NCBI GenBank assembly: GCA_023515745.1
Contig: JALECJ010000254.1
Coordinates: forward strand, 558,001 to 622,000
Reading direction: 5' to 3'
From: Amoeboaphelidium protococcarum
Lineage: Eukaryota > Aphelidiomycota > Aphelidea
Length of the DNA stretch: 64,000 bases
Numbering within the stretch: position 1 is the stretch's first letter; the number at the start of each line of letters is the position of its first letter. Made by a program: the position numbers and the translations under genes. Positions 48,175-60,394 of the stretch are shown piece by piece. The notes under the pieces were generated by a model that did not search any database, was not told the DNA's origin, and saw nothing but the letters and a program-made list of their open reading frames with translations.

Positions 48175-50664
48175 ATGAAGTTTACGTTTCTATTACTTGC
48201 AGGTCTTGCCTTGCTGACTGTGCTAGTATAGGCCAGTGGCAGTGAATAACATGCTTTTGTACCACCGAATCAGGTTGAGGATTTGGATGAGTTGAGCAAG
48301 GACTACCAGGAGCAGATTGAGAAGGAATCACAAAAGTTTGAGTTCCAGGCTGAGGTGAATAGAATGATGAAGTTGATCATCCACTCTCTGTACAAGGTAA
48401 AGGAGATTTTCTTGCGTGAATTGATCAGTAATGCCAGCGATGCTCTGGACAAGGTTAGATTTCTGTCGCTGACTGACAAGTCGGTGCTGGAAGGAGCCGG
48501 TGAGTTGAACATTACCGTGAAGGCTGATGCTGACCGCAATATCCTCGTCATCCGCGACGCTGGTATTGGTATGACTAAAGATGAGCTGGTTAAGAATCTG
48601 GGTACCATCGCCAAGTCTGGCACGAACGAATTCTTGCAGCAGTTGGAGAAGAAGGGTGCAGATTAGAGCCAACTTATTGGCCAGTTTGGTGTTGGATTCT
48701 ATTCTGCATTCTTGGTAGCTGATCGCGTCACTGTCATCAGTAAGAGTAATAAGGATGCAGATCAGTACATCTGGGAGAGTAATGCTGAGAGCGATTTCAA
48801 GATTAGTAAAGATCCTCGTGGCAATACTCTGGGTAGAGGTACTCAGATCGTTCTGCATTTGAAGCCTGAAGCTGCGGGGTATCTAGAAGAGGCCAAGTTG
48901 GAGAAGATCATTCGCAAGTACTCTGAGTTCATCAACTTTCCAATCTACTTGCTGAAGAACAAGACTGAGACTGTTGAGGTGCCATTGAGTGAAGAGGAGT
49001 TGGAGAAGGCTCGTGAGAAGAAGAAGGTGGCGGATGAGTTGAAGAAGCAGAAGAAGAAGTAGAAGGATGTCGACAGTGAGGAGACTGTGGATGGTGAGGA
49101 TGAGAAAAAGGATGAAGCTGAAGCTGAAGTTGAGGATGTTGAGGACGCTGCTGAATCGGAATAAGAAGAAGAGGAAGAGCTGAAGACCACTAAAGAGGTG
49201 GAGCGAAAGTATCTGGATTGGGAGCTCATGAATCCTAGCAAGCCTATTTGGACCAGAGATCCAAAGAATGTCACTGAAAAGGAATATCAAGAATTCTATC
49301 GTCAGTTTGGCAAGGACACTCAGGATCCTATGAGTTATATTCATTTCAATGCTGAAGGTGATGTGGATTTCAAGTCCCTGCTGTTCATTCCATCCAAAGC
49401 TCCATCTAATATGCTCTAGATTCCTGATTTGCATATCAAGGCCATCAAGTTGTTCGTGAAGAGAGTCTTCATTACTGACGAGCTTCTCGATTTCCTACCA
49501 AAATATCTCGGCTTTTTGAAGGGACTGGTGGATAGTGATGATTTGCCTCTGAATGTCTCAAGAGAAACGTTGTAGAAGCATCGCACTCTGAAAGCCATCC
49601 GCCGTAAGATTGTGCGCAAAGCTCTGGATATGATCCGTAAGCTGAGCATGGATGATGAAAAGTATGAACAGTTCCTGAAAGAGTATGGAACTAATTTGAA
49701 GCTTGGTGCTATTGAAGACTCTTAGAATAAGAAGGTGCTTACTCGTCTGTTGAGATTCCACTCTTCAAAGACTAGCAGCAGTGATAAGAAGCGCACGTCT
49801 CTGGAGAGCTATGTCAAGAGAATGAAGAAGGGCCAGGAGTAGATTTTCTTCCTTACTGGACCATCTCTGGAGGAGATCAAGCGCAGTCCATTTGTTGAGC
49901 GCATCATTGCTCGTGGTTATGAAGTTCTGTATCTGGATGAGCCTATTGATGAGTACTTGGTGTAGAGTATTCCGGACTTTGAGAAGAAGAGATTCCAGAA
50001 TGTGGCCAAGGATGGTCTCAAGTTTGGTGATGAGAGCGATGAGTCTTAGGATAAATTGGATGCTCTGAACACTGAGTACAAGCCATTGACTGAGTATTTT
50101 AAGACAGTGCTGGGCAGCCAGATTGATAAAGTGTCCGTCTCCAACCGTCTTACCAAGTCCCCATGTGCCATTGTAGCTTCCCAGTACGGATGGTCTGGAA
50201 ATATGGAAAGATTGTACAAATCTCAGGCTATGGCATCCGGAAATGAGGATATGATGATGTAGTACTAGCTGATGCAGAAGAAGAATTTGGAAATCAATCC
50301 AAAGCATCCTCTGATTAGCAAATTATTGAAGAAGATTAGCGCTGATGAACAGGATTCTACCACGGAAGAGCTGGTAAATGTTCTGTATGAGACCACTGCC
50401 ATCAGATCCGGCTACATGGTCAAGGATACGGCCGATTTTGCCTCCCGCATTGAAAGAGTGTTGCGCGTCAACCTTGGAGTTGATGTAGATGCTGAGGCTG
50501 AGGTTGATGATATTATCCCTGCTCCTGAGCCAGATGCATCTACAGATGATAGTGAAGATGATGCTGAGTCCTCTGACTAGAAGTATGGTGCTGCTTCCCC
50601 ATCAGAAGAAGAAGACGTTGAAGATGTAGAATCGTTTGAGGAATTTGAACATGACGAATTATGA
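48175..50664 (+). CDS. HSP90B1: Endoplasmin/GRP94, ER HSP90
   Basis: ATG 48175, TGA 50662-50664, 829 residues, no intron. Signal peptide [60 protein letters not shown], the ATP-site GIGMTKDEL and GTIAKSGT, and [12 protein letters not shown] define the N-domain. A Lys/Glu-rich charged linker precedes [29 protein letters not shown] and [27 protein letters not shown] lie in the middle domain, [13 protein letters not shown] in the C-domain. It ends in HDEL, an ER retrieval signal. It folds secreted and membrane proteins in the ER lumen and fits with nearby EDEM. The second strand's long frames here are shadows. Confidence 0.97.
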
Positions 50665-50770
50665 AGAGCCTATTCCTGACGATCTCTGCCGTGGGTAATC
50701 TAACAGTGATAATGAAGAAATTGAACTTAACGGTACATACTTAAACAATAGTGTACTTGCATATTATTAT

Positions 50771-52288
50771 TCAATTCTTAATCAAGTCAAAGACACTATA
50801 CTCCTTCTACCTCACTTGATCTAAATCTTTTGAAGTTATAAGGCCATCTTGCTGCAATAAATCATCATTCCAAAACTTGCTCAAATGTCTATTTCCAGAA
50901 TCACATAGCAAAGTAACAACAGTTATTTCTGACCGATACTATAACTATTTTGAATTCTTCATATTTTGTATGAGCTTAACACAAGCCACCAAATTAACAG
51001 CAGATGAACTACCTACGAAAAGTCCTTCATGAGAGCACAAATACCTAGCCATCAAAACCGCTTCCTTATCTGTAACTTTAAAAGCATCATCGACCCACTT
51101 GAATTCGGCATCCTCTTAATAAGAACGTGTGTCATCATTCTGATTAGATTCTTCAGTATTAAATACGCGTCTAAGAGCTTGATAAGTATCCTTAGTGAAG
51201 CGACCTCGTCCAAGTATCATTTCCATATTCTTGGTCATTCTATTAATGCCAACTCCTTCTACAAGAGTGTCAATCTAATGACGCCTCCGTCTACCTTCTG
51301 ATTCCGTAGATACATACATGACATCATGCTTGACTTTATTGTACAATCCAGAACCTTATGGATCCGCAAGTACGACTATGATCTAATCATTCATGTTTTT
51401 AAAATATCGCGCACAACCAGCCAAAGTACCCCCTACATGAAATATCACTCTCACTTAAAAATGTTATGTCTGGCATTTGATAAATCAAGTATATCATACC
51501 TGTTCCACTGCCCATGATAAAATAATCGATTATGCCATCACATTGCGCATATATTTCGGGAGCTGTATGCTCATAATGACCAATAAAGTTGGCTTCAGCT
51601 TCAAACTAATTTGCAAACACACCATGTGGATCATCTTATGCTCTCTATCTAGCAACATTTACATACTACATATTGGTAAGAGATCAAGAGATTAGCTATC
51701 AATAATATATAATCTTACGTGATTCTAATCGACTATACTGACAGGGCGTAATCGCTCTATTGTCGCGCCGAACTTGAGCAAAAGATCAACCTTCTCCTGG
51801 GCAACATCATCTGGCATGCAAATATGGCAGTTATATCCTCGACTCTTACACTACCAAGCCAGCGATATACCCGTAGATCCAACGGTGCCTTCATACACTG
51901 TGTACTTGTAAGCTTCATCCCGATTCAGAACGCCGCACTGTTCATAGTGATCAAGTATAGATTTAGCCACTCGATCTTTTGAAGAACCACCAGGATTCAT
52001 AAACTCGCACTTGACCAGCAGATTAACTTTAATTCCAATTTCATCAGATAGCTACTAAGATAGGTGAGGCAATTTACACATGGGAGTGTTGCCTATGAGA
52101 CCAGATGGATCATTGACGCGACTAGGAGGATTATTCTAACCGCTCCTTTACAATAGTCTCTTGGTATAGCCTATATTGAGTCTCTGCTTCAAAGCCTTCT
52201 TATTTCTTATCCACACCAAACAAATCAGGGATATACTTGATACGAATATACCAGACATTAACAAAGCTTTACGCGCGGCCATTATCAT
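50771..52288 (-). CDS. Membrane-anchored cysteine synthase-like PLP enzyme, two introns
   Basis: Exons 52288-51719, 51665-51500, 51432-50771; introns 51718-51666 (53 nt, GTAAGA...TAG) and 51499-51433 (67 nt, GTATGA...TAG). 465 residues. A membrane anchor lies at about 10-27. SGLIGNTPMCKLPHLS, MNPGGSSKDR (PLP lysine K104), EGTVGSTGISLA and GSGTGGTLAGCARYF (across the second junction) match O-acetylserine sulfhydrylases. The anchor plus a long insert near residues 290-350 matches the fungal type 2 cysteine synthase of the mitochondrial outer membrane. It would make cysteine from O-acetylserine or a related substrate; substrate is inference. Both introns are required to keep the family motifs together. 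Confidence 0.9.
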
Positions 52289-52437
52289 TCTGTTTGATCG
52301 ATACAGTTTGATATTCTAATAGGAATGAAATCAGTAAAGCTCCTATTTAGCGATGTAATAGTTTATCTATCACCTCTTCAAGACAACTTATAATTTACTC
52401 AGTAAGTAGAGAAAAAACTAATAAATAAATGTAAGAA

Positions 52438-53472
52438 TCAAATCTATTTAGATTTACAATTACATACGCGCTTTTCCGGGTCTTCGCTAATGCTCACCAG
52501 CTCTTGATATCCATTGCGATAGATGTACGACTAATAAATAATGATAGCATCAAACACAAGTGTACCCATTGAGCCAACCACATAAGGCAATGTACTCGAC
52601 CAAAACTTGCCATTTACACTGCCAGCCTCCACGACTCTAATCAGAATGGAGAGACCGAACAGAGTGTTGGCACTGATAGTGATCACGAACAACGACACTG
52701 ATAGTCCTTCAACAGTCTTCAGCCGCATGTTGGTAAAGATTTACGGCACGCGAGACCAAAAATAAAGCAATCCGGACACCCACGCCATTATACTTCCAAT
52801 AATCATTTTAGTATCTGCTGGGGAATCACCGGAACTCTAAACATGCAGAGGCATAGTGTCTGAATAGATGGCCGCAGACTGCACTCGCATACACAATGAC
52901 AGGATGGTGAGCGTAGAGATGAGGGCCACATTATTAGTTTTACCTGAATTAGCATTGTTATTGCTGTGACTCGCTCCAATCAGCGGCGTAACTGAGGTTG
53001 ATTGACGCGTCGCACAACAACAATCGCCGCCAGCCTTACCACATGAAACATCTACATTGTCATTGACATCGACAAGCGTATCGCGGGATTCTTCCCTCTG
53101 CATTTTAATTTTGGGCCGTATCACTGCATACCAGAGCCATTGAGAGAAAATTAAAATATCAATCAAGATGAAGTAGGCACCGGTCCACAAGATGATCGGT
53201 AGCTAATCAGTCCACAGTGCGCCCACAAAATTTGCAATATCTCCGAATAGCCAAATCAGGAGAAATGACGGTGATAATCCAGATATAGATTTACGGCGAT
53301 AAGTCTTGATAAACTGAGGAAACATGGCCACAGTGAATAGTGCAAGCGATACCAAGCCAAATGTGAATGCCACAGAATCCCACTGAGTGTAAATGCAATC
53401 CCCAAAAGCATCATATATCCACCTGATAGCATTATCAGGATCTTCACATCCCACTTCAATAGGATCAAACAT
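52438..53472 (-). CDS. PQ-loop lysosomal/vacuolar amino-acid transporter (PQLC2/Ypq-like)
   Basis: ATG 53472, TGA 52438-52440, 344 residues, no intron. Seven membrane segments with two PQ-loop repeats: MFPQFIKTYRRKSISGLSPSFLLIWLFGD and SRVPQIFTNMRLKTVEGLSVSLFVI. A hydrophilic loop with a Cys cluster (CGKAGGDCCC) and Asn/Ser stretch separates the halves. Known relatives export cationic amino acids from lysosomes or vacuoles. It is divergent from the RlmN-like gene across 299 bp. Confidence 0.9.
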
Positions 53473-53670
53473 TGTTATTATAATATTGCTTTATATTATT
53501 TATTATCAGAAGAATTATTTTACCAGACAGTCTTTTGAATTATAATGATATCTACGATAAAGACTACACTCAATCACACTTGTATAAACGAATCAGTCGA
53601 CAGTCAGCCAGAGAGAAAGAGAGAGACATAAAAGGATAGAAGGCAGCGGTGGATTTAGAAACGTGAAATT

Positions 53671-53690
53671 ACGCGAGAAAATTTTCGCGT
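53671..53690. promoter_or_regulatory. MCB/SCB/E2F-like site in a divergent promoter
   Basis: ACGCGAGAAAATTTTCGCGT between two divergent genes: an ACGCG and a TTTTCGCG facing each other. Such cores bind MBF/SBF in fungi and E2F in animals and plants. A similar TTCGCGCGAGAAA lies at 33836-33848 between COX5B and CHCHD5. Function is inference. Confidence 0.35.
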
Positions 53691-53771
53691 TTGAAAATTC
53701 ATCAAACCGATCCTGGATTAAAAAGTCATCTTAAATTTTATCACTGTATATCAAAGCTGACAAATTTTAAG

Positions 53772-54941
53772 ATGACTACAAAATTGGTAAAGGGAATCAA
53801 CAGTTTAAGGATTAGTACTATCAGGGATGTCCTGCAGAGGTGTGGTGCAAAGTAATATCAGATTGAAGAAGCGATAAAGCAAGTATACTAGAACAATCGC
53901 GTCACTTGTTACAGCCAGATATCGGTGATCAAGAAAGACGCGCGTCATAAGCTTATTGATGCATTTGGTGGTAGAGATGAGATACTGACAGTGAAGCCGG
54001 TGGATCTATCAGAATCTGATCAGTGTGTAAAGACTCTGTTCCAGTTGCGAGATCCTCTATCACATGAATTTGATGGCAAGCGAACTGTAGAAGCTGTTTT
54101 TATGAAATTTCAGTAGTAAAAGTCTTAGCAATCTGCTGATGGACACACGTCGCTCTGTTTATCATCACAAGTTGGATGTGCTTTGAAATGCGCGTTCTGT
54201 GCCACTGGAGCATCTGGATTTAATTCCTAAATGACCACTGATTAGATTGTGGATCAATTTCTATTCTTCCGAAAGCATGGCGCGTAGTATAGTAATATCA
54301 GTCAAAATCGGGATGATGCTGTGGGTACAGTCAGCTTTATGGGCTAAGGTGAACCTTTTATGAATCCCAGGACATTTGATGCACTCCGCTGTCTCATTGA
54401 ATATTGTGGGATGGCATCTAGGCGGATTAATGTGAGCACTGTTGGAGTCATTCCTGGTATTGTGAGGCTTACAGATGAATTTCCTCAAGTCAATTTGGCA
54501 TTCTCTCTGCATAATCCATTTCCGGGAGAGGAACGTGCACGGCTCGTGCCTACTGAGCGGATGTATCCCCTCCTTGAAGTGATGAAAGCACTGGAACGAC
54601 ACGCTCTCATATCCAAACGCAAGATTATGATTGCCTATCTCCTCTTACCAGGCATAAATTCTAGTCCTGATCATGCAAAGAAGATCGGAGATTGGATAGA
54701 GAAAATGGATCCAACAGTGCAACATCTCTTTCACCTTAATATCTTGCGGTATAATCCTGCGTTCGGCATTTAAGGCAATGAATTCCAGCGCACCTCCGAG
54801 TCTGATATTAATCGATTTGTTAGCAGTCTTGGTCGTAAAGTCTCTTACACCATTCGCCAGAGTTTTGGTATTGAAGTTGATGCTGCATGCGGTTAGCTGT
54901 TTAATACTGGCAAGAATTCTTAGTTAGAACTACCAAAATGA
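53772..54941 (+). CDS. RlmN/Cfr-family radical SAM RNA methyltransferase
   Basis: ATG 53772, TGA 54939-54941, 389 residues, no intron. The cluster motif is CALKCAFC (C136, C140, C143) in SQVGCALKCAFCATGASGF. SFMGQGEP, INVSTVGVIPGI, LAFSLHNP, KIMIAYLLLPGIN and a closing RQSFGIEVDAACGQL (the catalytic second cysteine) complete the family set. Bacterial RlmN methylates A2503 of 23S rRNA and A37 of tRNAs; eukaryotic relatives are poorly known. Possible targets are organelle rRNA or tRNA. No clear targeting peptide. Many catalytic-region Gln (MGQGEP, CGQL) are TAA or TAG. Confidence 0.92.
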
Positions 54942-55179
54942 GATCTTCCTTCGTGTTGAATGATGTGATATTGTGAAATGCGATTCATTGTAAACTTTTG
55001 CCGTGACCATGAACGCGTGGCCGTGCGAAACTTGGACTGAGTACTGTACTGTATAAATTAAAATTTATTATTGATCTGGTACCAATATTATATAGATAAG
55101 CCATGCTTAGAAGACCTATGTAAAAGAAGTATGTGACTAGATCTGTCAATCTTTATTAAATTACCTTTCATCCTGCACG

Positions 55180-56022
55180 TCAATCACCTAATACTAGGTT
55201 TTGTACTCTTTCCTGGAGATTTTATTCAAGTTCCAGTCTCAAATACACAAATTTCTATACCTTACTATATCCGCACTTGAATTAGAAATCATTGCCTTAA
55301 AACATGTTACTTAAGCGCTCTTAAACTCTATCTGTCACTATAGCATAATACTAACTCTTCAATTGTTCAAATGGCGAGCCTTCCGCGATTAGCTTATAGC
55401 TCTAACCATAGTGAGCATACTCAATTTAAACCTTGCCTGAACTATAATAATCTATGTATATTTTTATACTAGCCAACTTATCGGTACCCAAAATATCATC
55501 GGGCTGAAACAAATTCAACGAATTGGCGACATTCTTAATCAGTTCATCGGCGACTTGCTTAGACAAATCAGCTTGGAGACTATGATAGTGAAATAACTTG
55601 CGAACAAGGTCCCAACATTACTGATGATGACAATCTGGAATTTTAAGATTGTAAAAATCCGAAGCATACGCATTACCAAGTTAACTGCTTATACCATTGT
55701 CGAAATTATAAGGAGGAATGACATCTTCTTTGGACTCTACCAACTTCATCACATTACTGACATGTTCAGGTCCAAAATTATTCGCTTCATGGACAAGATC
55801 GATCGCCTGCTCACTAGAGCCATCACTGTTTTGATCAGTTAAATCGGCCATTTCAATCAGCTTGTTATCCTTGCCGAGTTGCTTAAGACGCGCACCAGAT
55901 ACCTTAAATTCCTGGTTATCACCTTTATTGCGAAATGTATAGATCTTATCATCGATGACAGGAATAGCAGACACGACGCAAAACACGCAGACAATACTAG
56001 CCAAAAAGATCGATTTCACCAT
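55180..56022 (-). CDS. Secreted protein of unknown family
   Basis: ATG 56022, TGA 55180-55182, 280 residues. Strong signal peptide MVKSIFLASIVCVFCVVSAIP. The mature part is soluble with no membrane helix: KVSGARLKQLGKDNKLIEM, CHHQQCWDLVRKLFHYH, DELIKNVANSLNLF, YIDYYSSGKVQIEYAHYG, and a helical end. Three cysteines are visible. I recognise no domain. Gln-rich with most codons TAA/TAG in the second half. Secretion is supported; function unknown. Confidence 0.7.
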
Positions 56023-56031
56023 TGTTGTAGC

Positions 56032-56295
56032 TCAGGATTATAGACAAATTATCTAAATCTACCGGTATGCTTATATGTAAAAAAGAGAAGAAGTGTCCTG
56101 ACTTTTTATCGCTCTCCGTAGCGACTCTGCGAGCTTTATATATTCATTTTTTAGGGGCTTATGCCTCCTTAGTTGAGGTTGAATGAATTTTGGAGGTTTT
56201 TGTTCTGTAGATTCAGTCACGTGGTGGAATTGATCGGAATTCCATATGACTATTTTAACACGTGTGTTGGCATGATCTTCTATATGGCTACTCAC
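56032..56295 (-). CDS. Possible small protein upstream of the secreted protein gene
   Basis: ATG 56295, TGA 56032-56034, 87 residues, ends 9 bp before the next start on the same strand. LRRHKPLKNEYIKLAESLRRAIKSQ is a plausible helix; four TAG/TAA codons fall in the last 15 codons. No family seen. It may be a 5' leader frame of the secreted-protein transcript or chance, since random frames are long in this code. Confidence 0.3.
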
Positions 56296-56572
56296 CAGTG
56301 GAAAGGCTTGTAGTTAATACAGTATAACTAAAGGAGATAGTTCGAACGACTTCGCGTAAATTCTGTTAAAAAGACTCAGAAAGCTGAACATGTACTAGTT
56401 TACTATCCTTTATTCCCACGCCAACTTTCATCGTATCGTTTCTTGTGAACTTCAGCACACTACTAAAGTAAACAGCACTGCGCTGCGAGCGAAGCTTCGC
56501 GTCTCCGTATCCGGCCCTCAGACATAAATGAGCTGCTTAGGCCAATGATTTATAAAAGCATACGGTAAAAGT

Positions 56573-59500
56573 TCATTATTCTTTGCCGTAACCACCGCCT
56601 CCAGGAGTCTCTATCCGAATCAAGTCTCCAGCTTTGACGATCACAGAATTCTTACTGCCTAGGTTTAACTTACTCGCGCCGTCAGCCTTAATGAGAGTGT
56701 TTACACCTTTAATACCATCTTGACCTCCATTCAGGCCATACGGTGCGAAAACTCTACGTTCGCTCAAAATGGACACGTTAACATCATCTTGAAGAAATTA
56801 TAGTTCGCGTACAAGGCCATCGCCGCCATTGTACTATCCAATGCCTCCAGATCCATGCCTGACAGAAAACTACTTCAACAAGACTGGATATCTCTTTTCA
56901 AGAATCTCAGGATCAGTTATTCTAGTATTAGTCATGTGAGTATGAACCGAAGTGCCATGCCAAGATGGGCCAGCTCCACTTCCGCCAGCGATAGTTTCGT
57001 AGTATCCATAACCTCCACTGCCTGATTTAGTATCAGACGATTCGGTGCAATCAACACTTGAGCTAGAGTTATTTTGTCCAAAAGTCAGATTATTCATACA
57101 TCCTTGGCTTGCGGCACATACTCGAAATGCTTTTAGAATGACATCTACAATACGCTGCGACGTGAGTACATTGCCAGCAACAACAGCAACGTTATCGAAC
57201 GGCTTAAGGATGCATCCATCAGGTACAATAATAGAGATCGGCTCAAGACATCCCTCATTGAGTGGAATATCCTGACCGATGATAGAACGGAGACAATAAA
57301 TGACAGCAGATTTAGTGATAGCAATCGGAGCATTGAGATTTCCAAACTCACACAGCCCGGTGCCAGTGAAATCAAACACGCCGTCTCCATCTTCACTGAT
57401 TGAAACAGTTAAACTTAATTTAGTACCAGAATCAAGATAGTCTTCAGCATATAATCGATCACCATATTTCTTGCGAATACGCTTCATGACATTACGCACG
57501 GCAGAGGATGCATTTTACCTAATGTATTGCATATACGCAACTACAACTTCTAAAGAGTATTCCTAGATAAGCTCTTGGATCAACTTGATGCCTCGATTAT
57601 TGGCAGCTATTTACGATTTCAAATCAGAGACGTTATCTTTGAAATTACGAGCACCACTGCAATTAGCATATGTAGCTGGTGTATCCAAAAAGATTTCTTT
57701 AAGACGATCCATTTAGAACTATCCATCTTTGACCAGTTTAAATGATTTTGCCGCGGCGCCTTCTTCATAAAGGTATTTGCTATTGTGAGGCATCGAACCA
57801 GCACTAATTCCGCCAATATCAGCATGATGAGCTCTAGATGCAACAACGAATACAATTTTACCGTCATGGAATACTGGTGTTATCACATTGATATCAGGTA
57901 GATGAGTTCCACCTGCAGATGGGTGATTAGATAAAAGCACATCACCATCTTAAACAGAGTCACCCAAAAGATTCAATTAATATTTCACGCAATCTTACAT
58001 AGAACCTAGATGGATAGGAATATGTGGTGCATTAGAGCAAAGTCCACCATCAGAGCTGAAGAGAGCACAGCTAAAATCTAATCTCTCTTTGATGTTCGTC
58101 GATACGGCAGTCTTCTCCAAAGTTCTTCCCATCTGCTCTGCAATACTCATGAATCTATGCGAGAATATAGCCAGCCGTATAGGATCACATTCAGCACTTT
58201 AAGCTACAGCAGAAGTCGCCTGATTCTCATTTAGCAGATCAATCTTTATATCCTTCTCTTTGGATAAAAGGGCCACTGAATGATGAGGTACAAGGACCGT
58301 AGTGTTGCGATCAATTAACAAAGCTGGCCCTTCAACGCGAGTATAATGGAACAGTTTATCTAAGCTATAAACAGGACATTCTTCCCACTAATTATCAAAG
58401 TAGATTCTTTCTCTCGACAATAAAGCTTTATCAGATGGTGAAGTAAATTCTGCATCATTGTCAAAGGTGAAGCTCTTAACTTATAGGCTCTGCTTCCCAA
58501 TAGCTTTGATCTTGATATCATCCACCAAGATTGCAGTCTCTTTCATCACAAATCCAAACTCTTACAGATGCGAATCCTCAAATTTCCCACGAGCATCATT
58601 CAGATTGTCAATAAGAACCATCTGTAAATAATCAGTACCAGCATATTTCATATTTAGGTAGACATTAAGCTCCACAGACTTCTCCTAATATCCTCTTCTC
58701 TGCATCTCTATCAAGCACTCTGACTTCATCGATTGAATCTTGGATAAAATTCCCTCAATTTAACCAGATTCGTCCAGATTAAAAGTGACTGGACGTTACA
58801 ATTCATAAACTTCATCTGACATCAAAAGCCCAAAGGCAGACAGAATAGAGGCAAATCGATGAATCAACACGGTGCTGATTCCCAGCTTCTTTGCAACATC
58901 AAACGCCAACTAACCACCTGCCCCTCCAAACGCACATAGATGGTGCTTACTTGTATCCAAGCCTTTACTCTGAGTCAACTCTCGAATAGGACGACATATC
59001 GTCTCATTAGATACATCGAGAAATCCCAGTGCAAGTTGTTCAACTGAATACTATCTACCACTCTATTCTAGAATCTCCTTCTGCATTTACAGAAATCCCT
59101 TCATAGATGCCTCATAGTCTAAACTTTAATCTGCATTAGGACCGAAAATCTTAGGGAAATACTTGACCTGAATCCTACCTAACACAACATTGGCGTCAGT
59201 AAGACTCAAGAATCCACCATTGCGGTAACATAAAGGTCCAGGAAATGCAGTACTAGACTATGGGCCAACTTGGAGCATTCCATTCCGGTAGAATAATCTA
59301 CTAGAGCCACCAGATGCCACAGTCTAAATATTCAACTGTTCCACTTACAGTGATATACCATTGATATTAGACTCCTATAAAGTTGAGAATCCACTAGAAT
59401 CAAATCTACTAACATCAGACGAGGTTCCACCAACATCCAACCCAATGAGAGGAGTATCAAAGAAAGCGCTTTAAGCATAGCCAACATATCCACCACTTGG

Positions 59501-60394
59501 ACCGGAGAGTATCGATTTAAACCCATAAAACTACTCAACCGGAGTGAGAGCACCATTGGATTGCATGAAATATATGGGACAGGCGTCCTTGTATTCAAAA
59601 GAGTCAAGGTATTACTACAGCACAGGAGTAAGGTAGGCATTAACACAGGATGAACTAGTTCTGTGCAAATACTTTATCATTGGACTAATCTGCGAGCCAA
59701 GAGTGATATGACTGAATCCAAGATCTTTCGCAATCTCAGCGATTTATTGTTCATGATGTGAATAGACATAGGAATGCATGAGTGATACGGCTATATTATC
59801 GAATCCTTAGTCTTTAAGTTATACCAACTATAGTCTGACAGTTTCAACATTTAGTGGTCTGAGAACTACAACAGCTACGCCATCTTAAGTGTTTACCACC
59901 TTCACATCATGAGAGTACATCTACTTATAACCATGGATAGAATCAAGCAAAGTTACACGCTCATCCACCTCGACTACTTGAGAATAGAGCTGAGGAGATC
60001 TCTAGGCAACAGATAAATCGAAGATATCTTATCGCGTCTAATTACCAATTCGTAGAAGATCTTTGAAGCCTTTAGTCACCAGCAGTGCAAATTTATCTCC
60101 TTTACTCTCTAGAAGTGCATTAGTAGCAACAGTGGTGGACATCCTAATAGAATGCAGTTTGACTTCAACTCGAACTCCACTCGCTTCTTAGATCTATTAT
60201 AACAATACTTTAATACATTGAGACGGAGCGTCTTTATACTGCTTTGGATTGACAGACAGCAGTTTCAACACTTTATATTCAGTCTCTGTGACAACGACTT
60301 TACCATCGTTCTCCTGAACAGTCTCAATTTAAGCAATAGCGTCACAGAGAGTTCCGCCTCTATCTATAGCAATTGTGACTCTCTTGAAGGTCAT
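56573..60394 (-). CDS. OPLAH: 5-oxoprolinase, ATP-hydrolysing (HyuA+HyuB)
   Basis: ATG 60394, TGA 56573-56575, 1273 residues (human 1288), one frame. The HyuA half opens with [14 protein letters not shown]-type ATP-site sequence, [34 protein letters not shown], and [19 protein letters not shown]. The HyuB half starts near residue 730 with [43 protein letters not shown] and contains [24 protein letters not shown] and the closing [11 protein letters not shown]. The enzyme opens 5-oxoproline to glutamate with ATP, part of the glutathione (gamma-glutamyl) cycle, in the cytosol. The first ATG sits just before the ATP-binding strand as in relatives. Confidence 0.96.

Noticed and set aside
48303-49434. 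Several long minus-strand frames
   Set aside because: Antisense shadows of the GRP94 gene; hydrophobic or Ser-rich translations follow from its Lys/Glu-rich codons.
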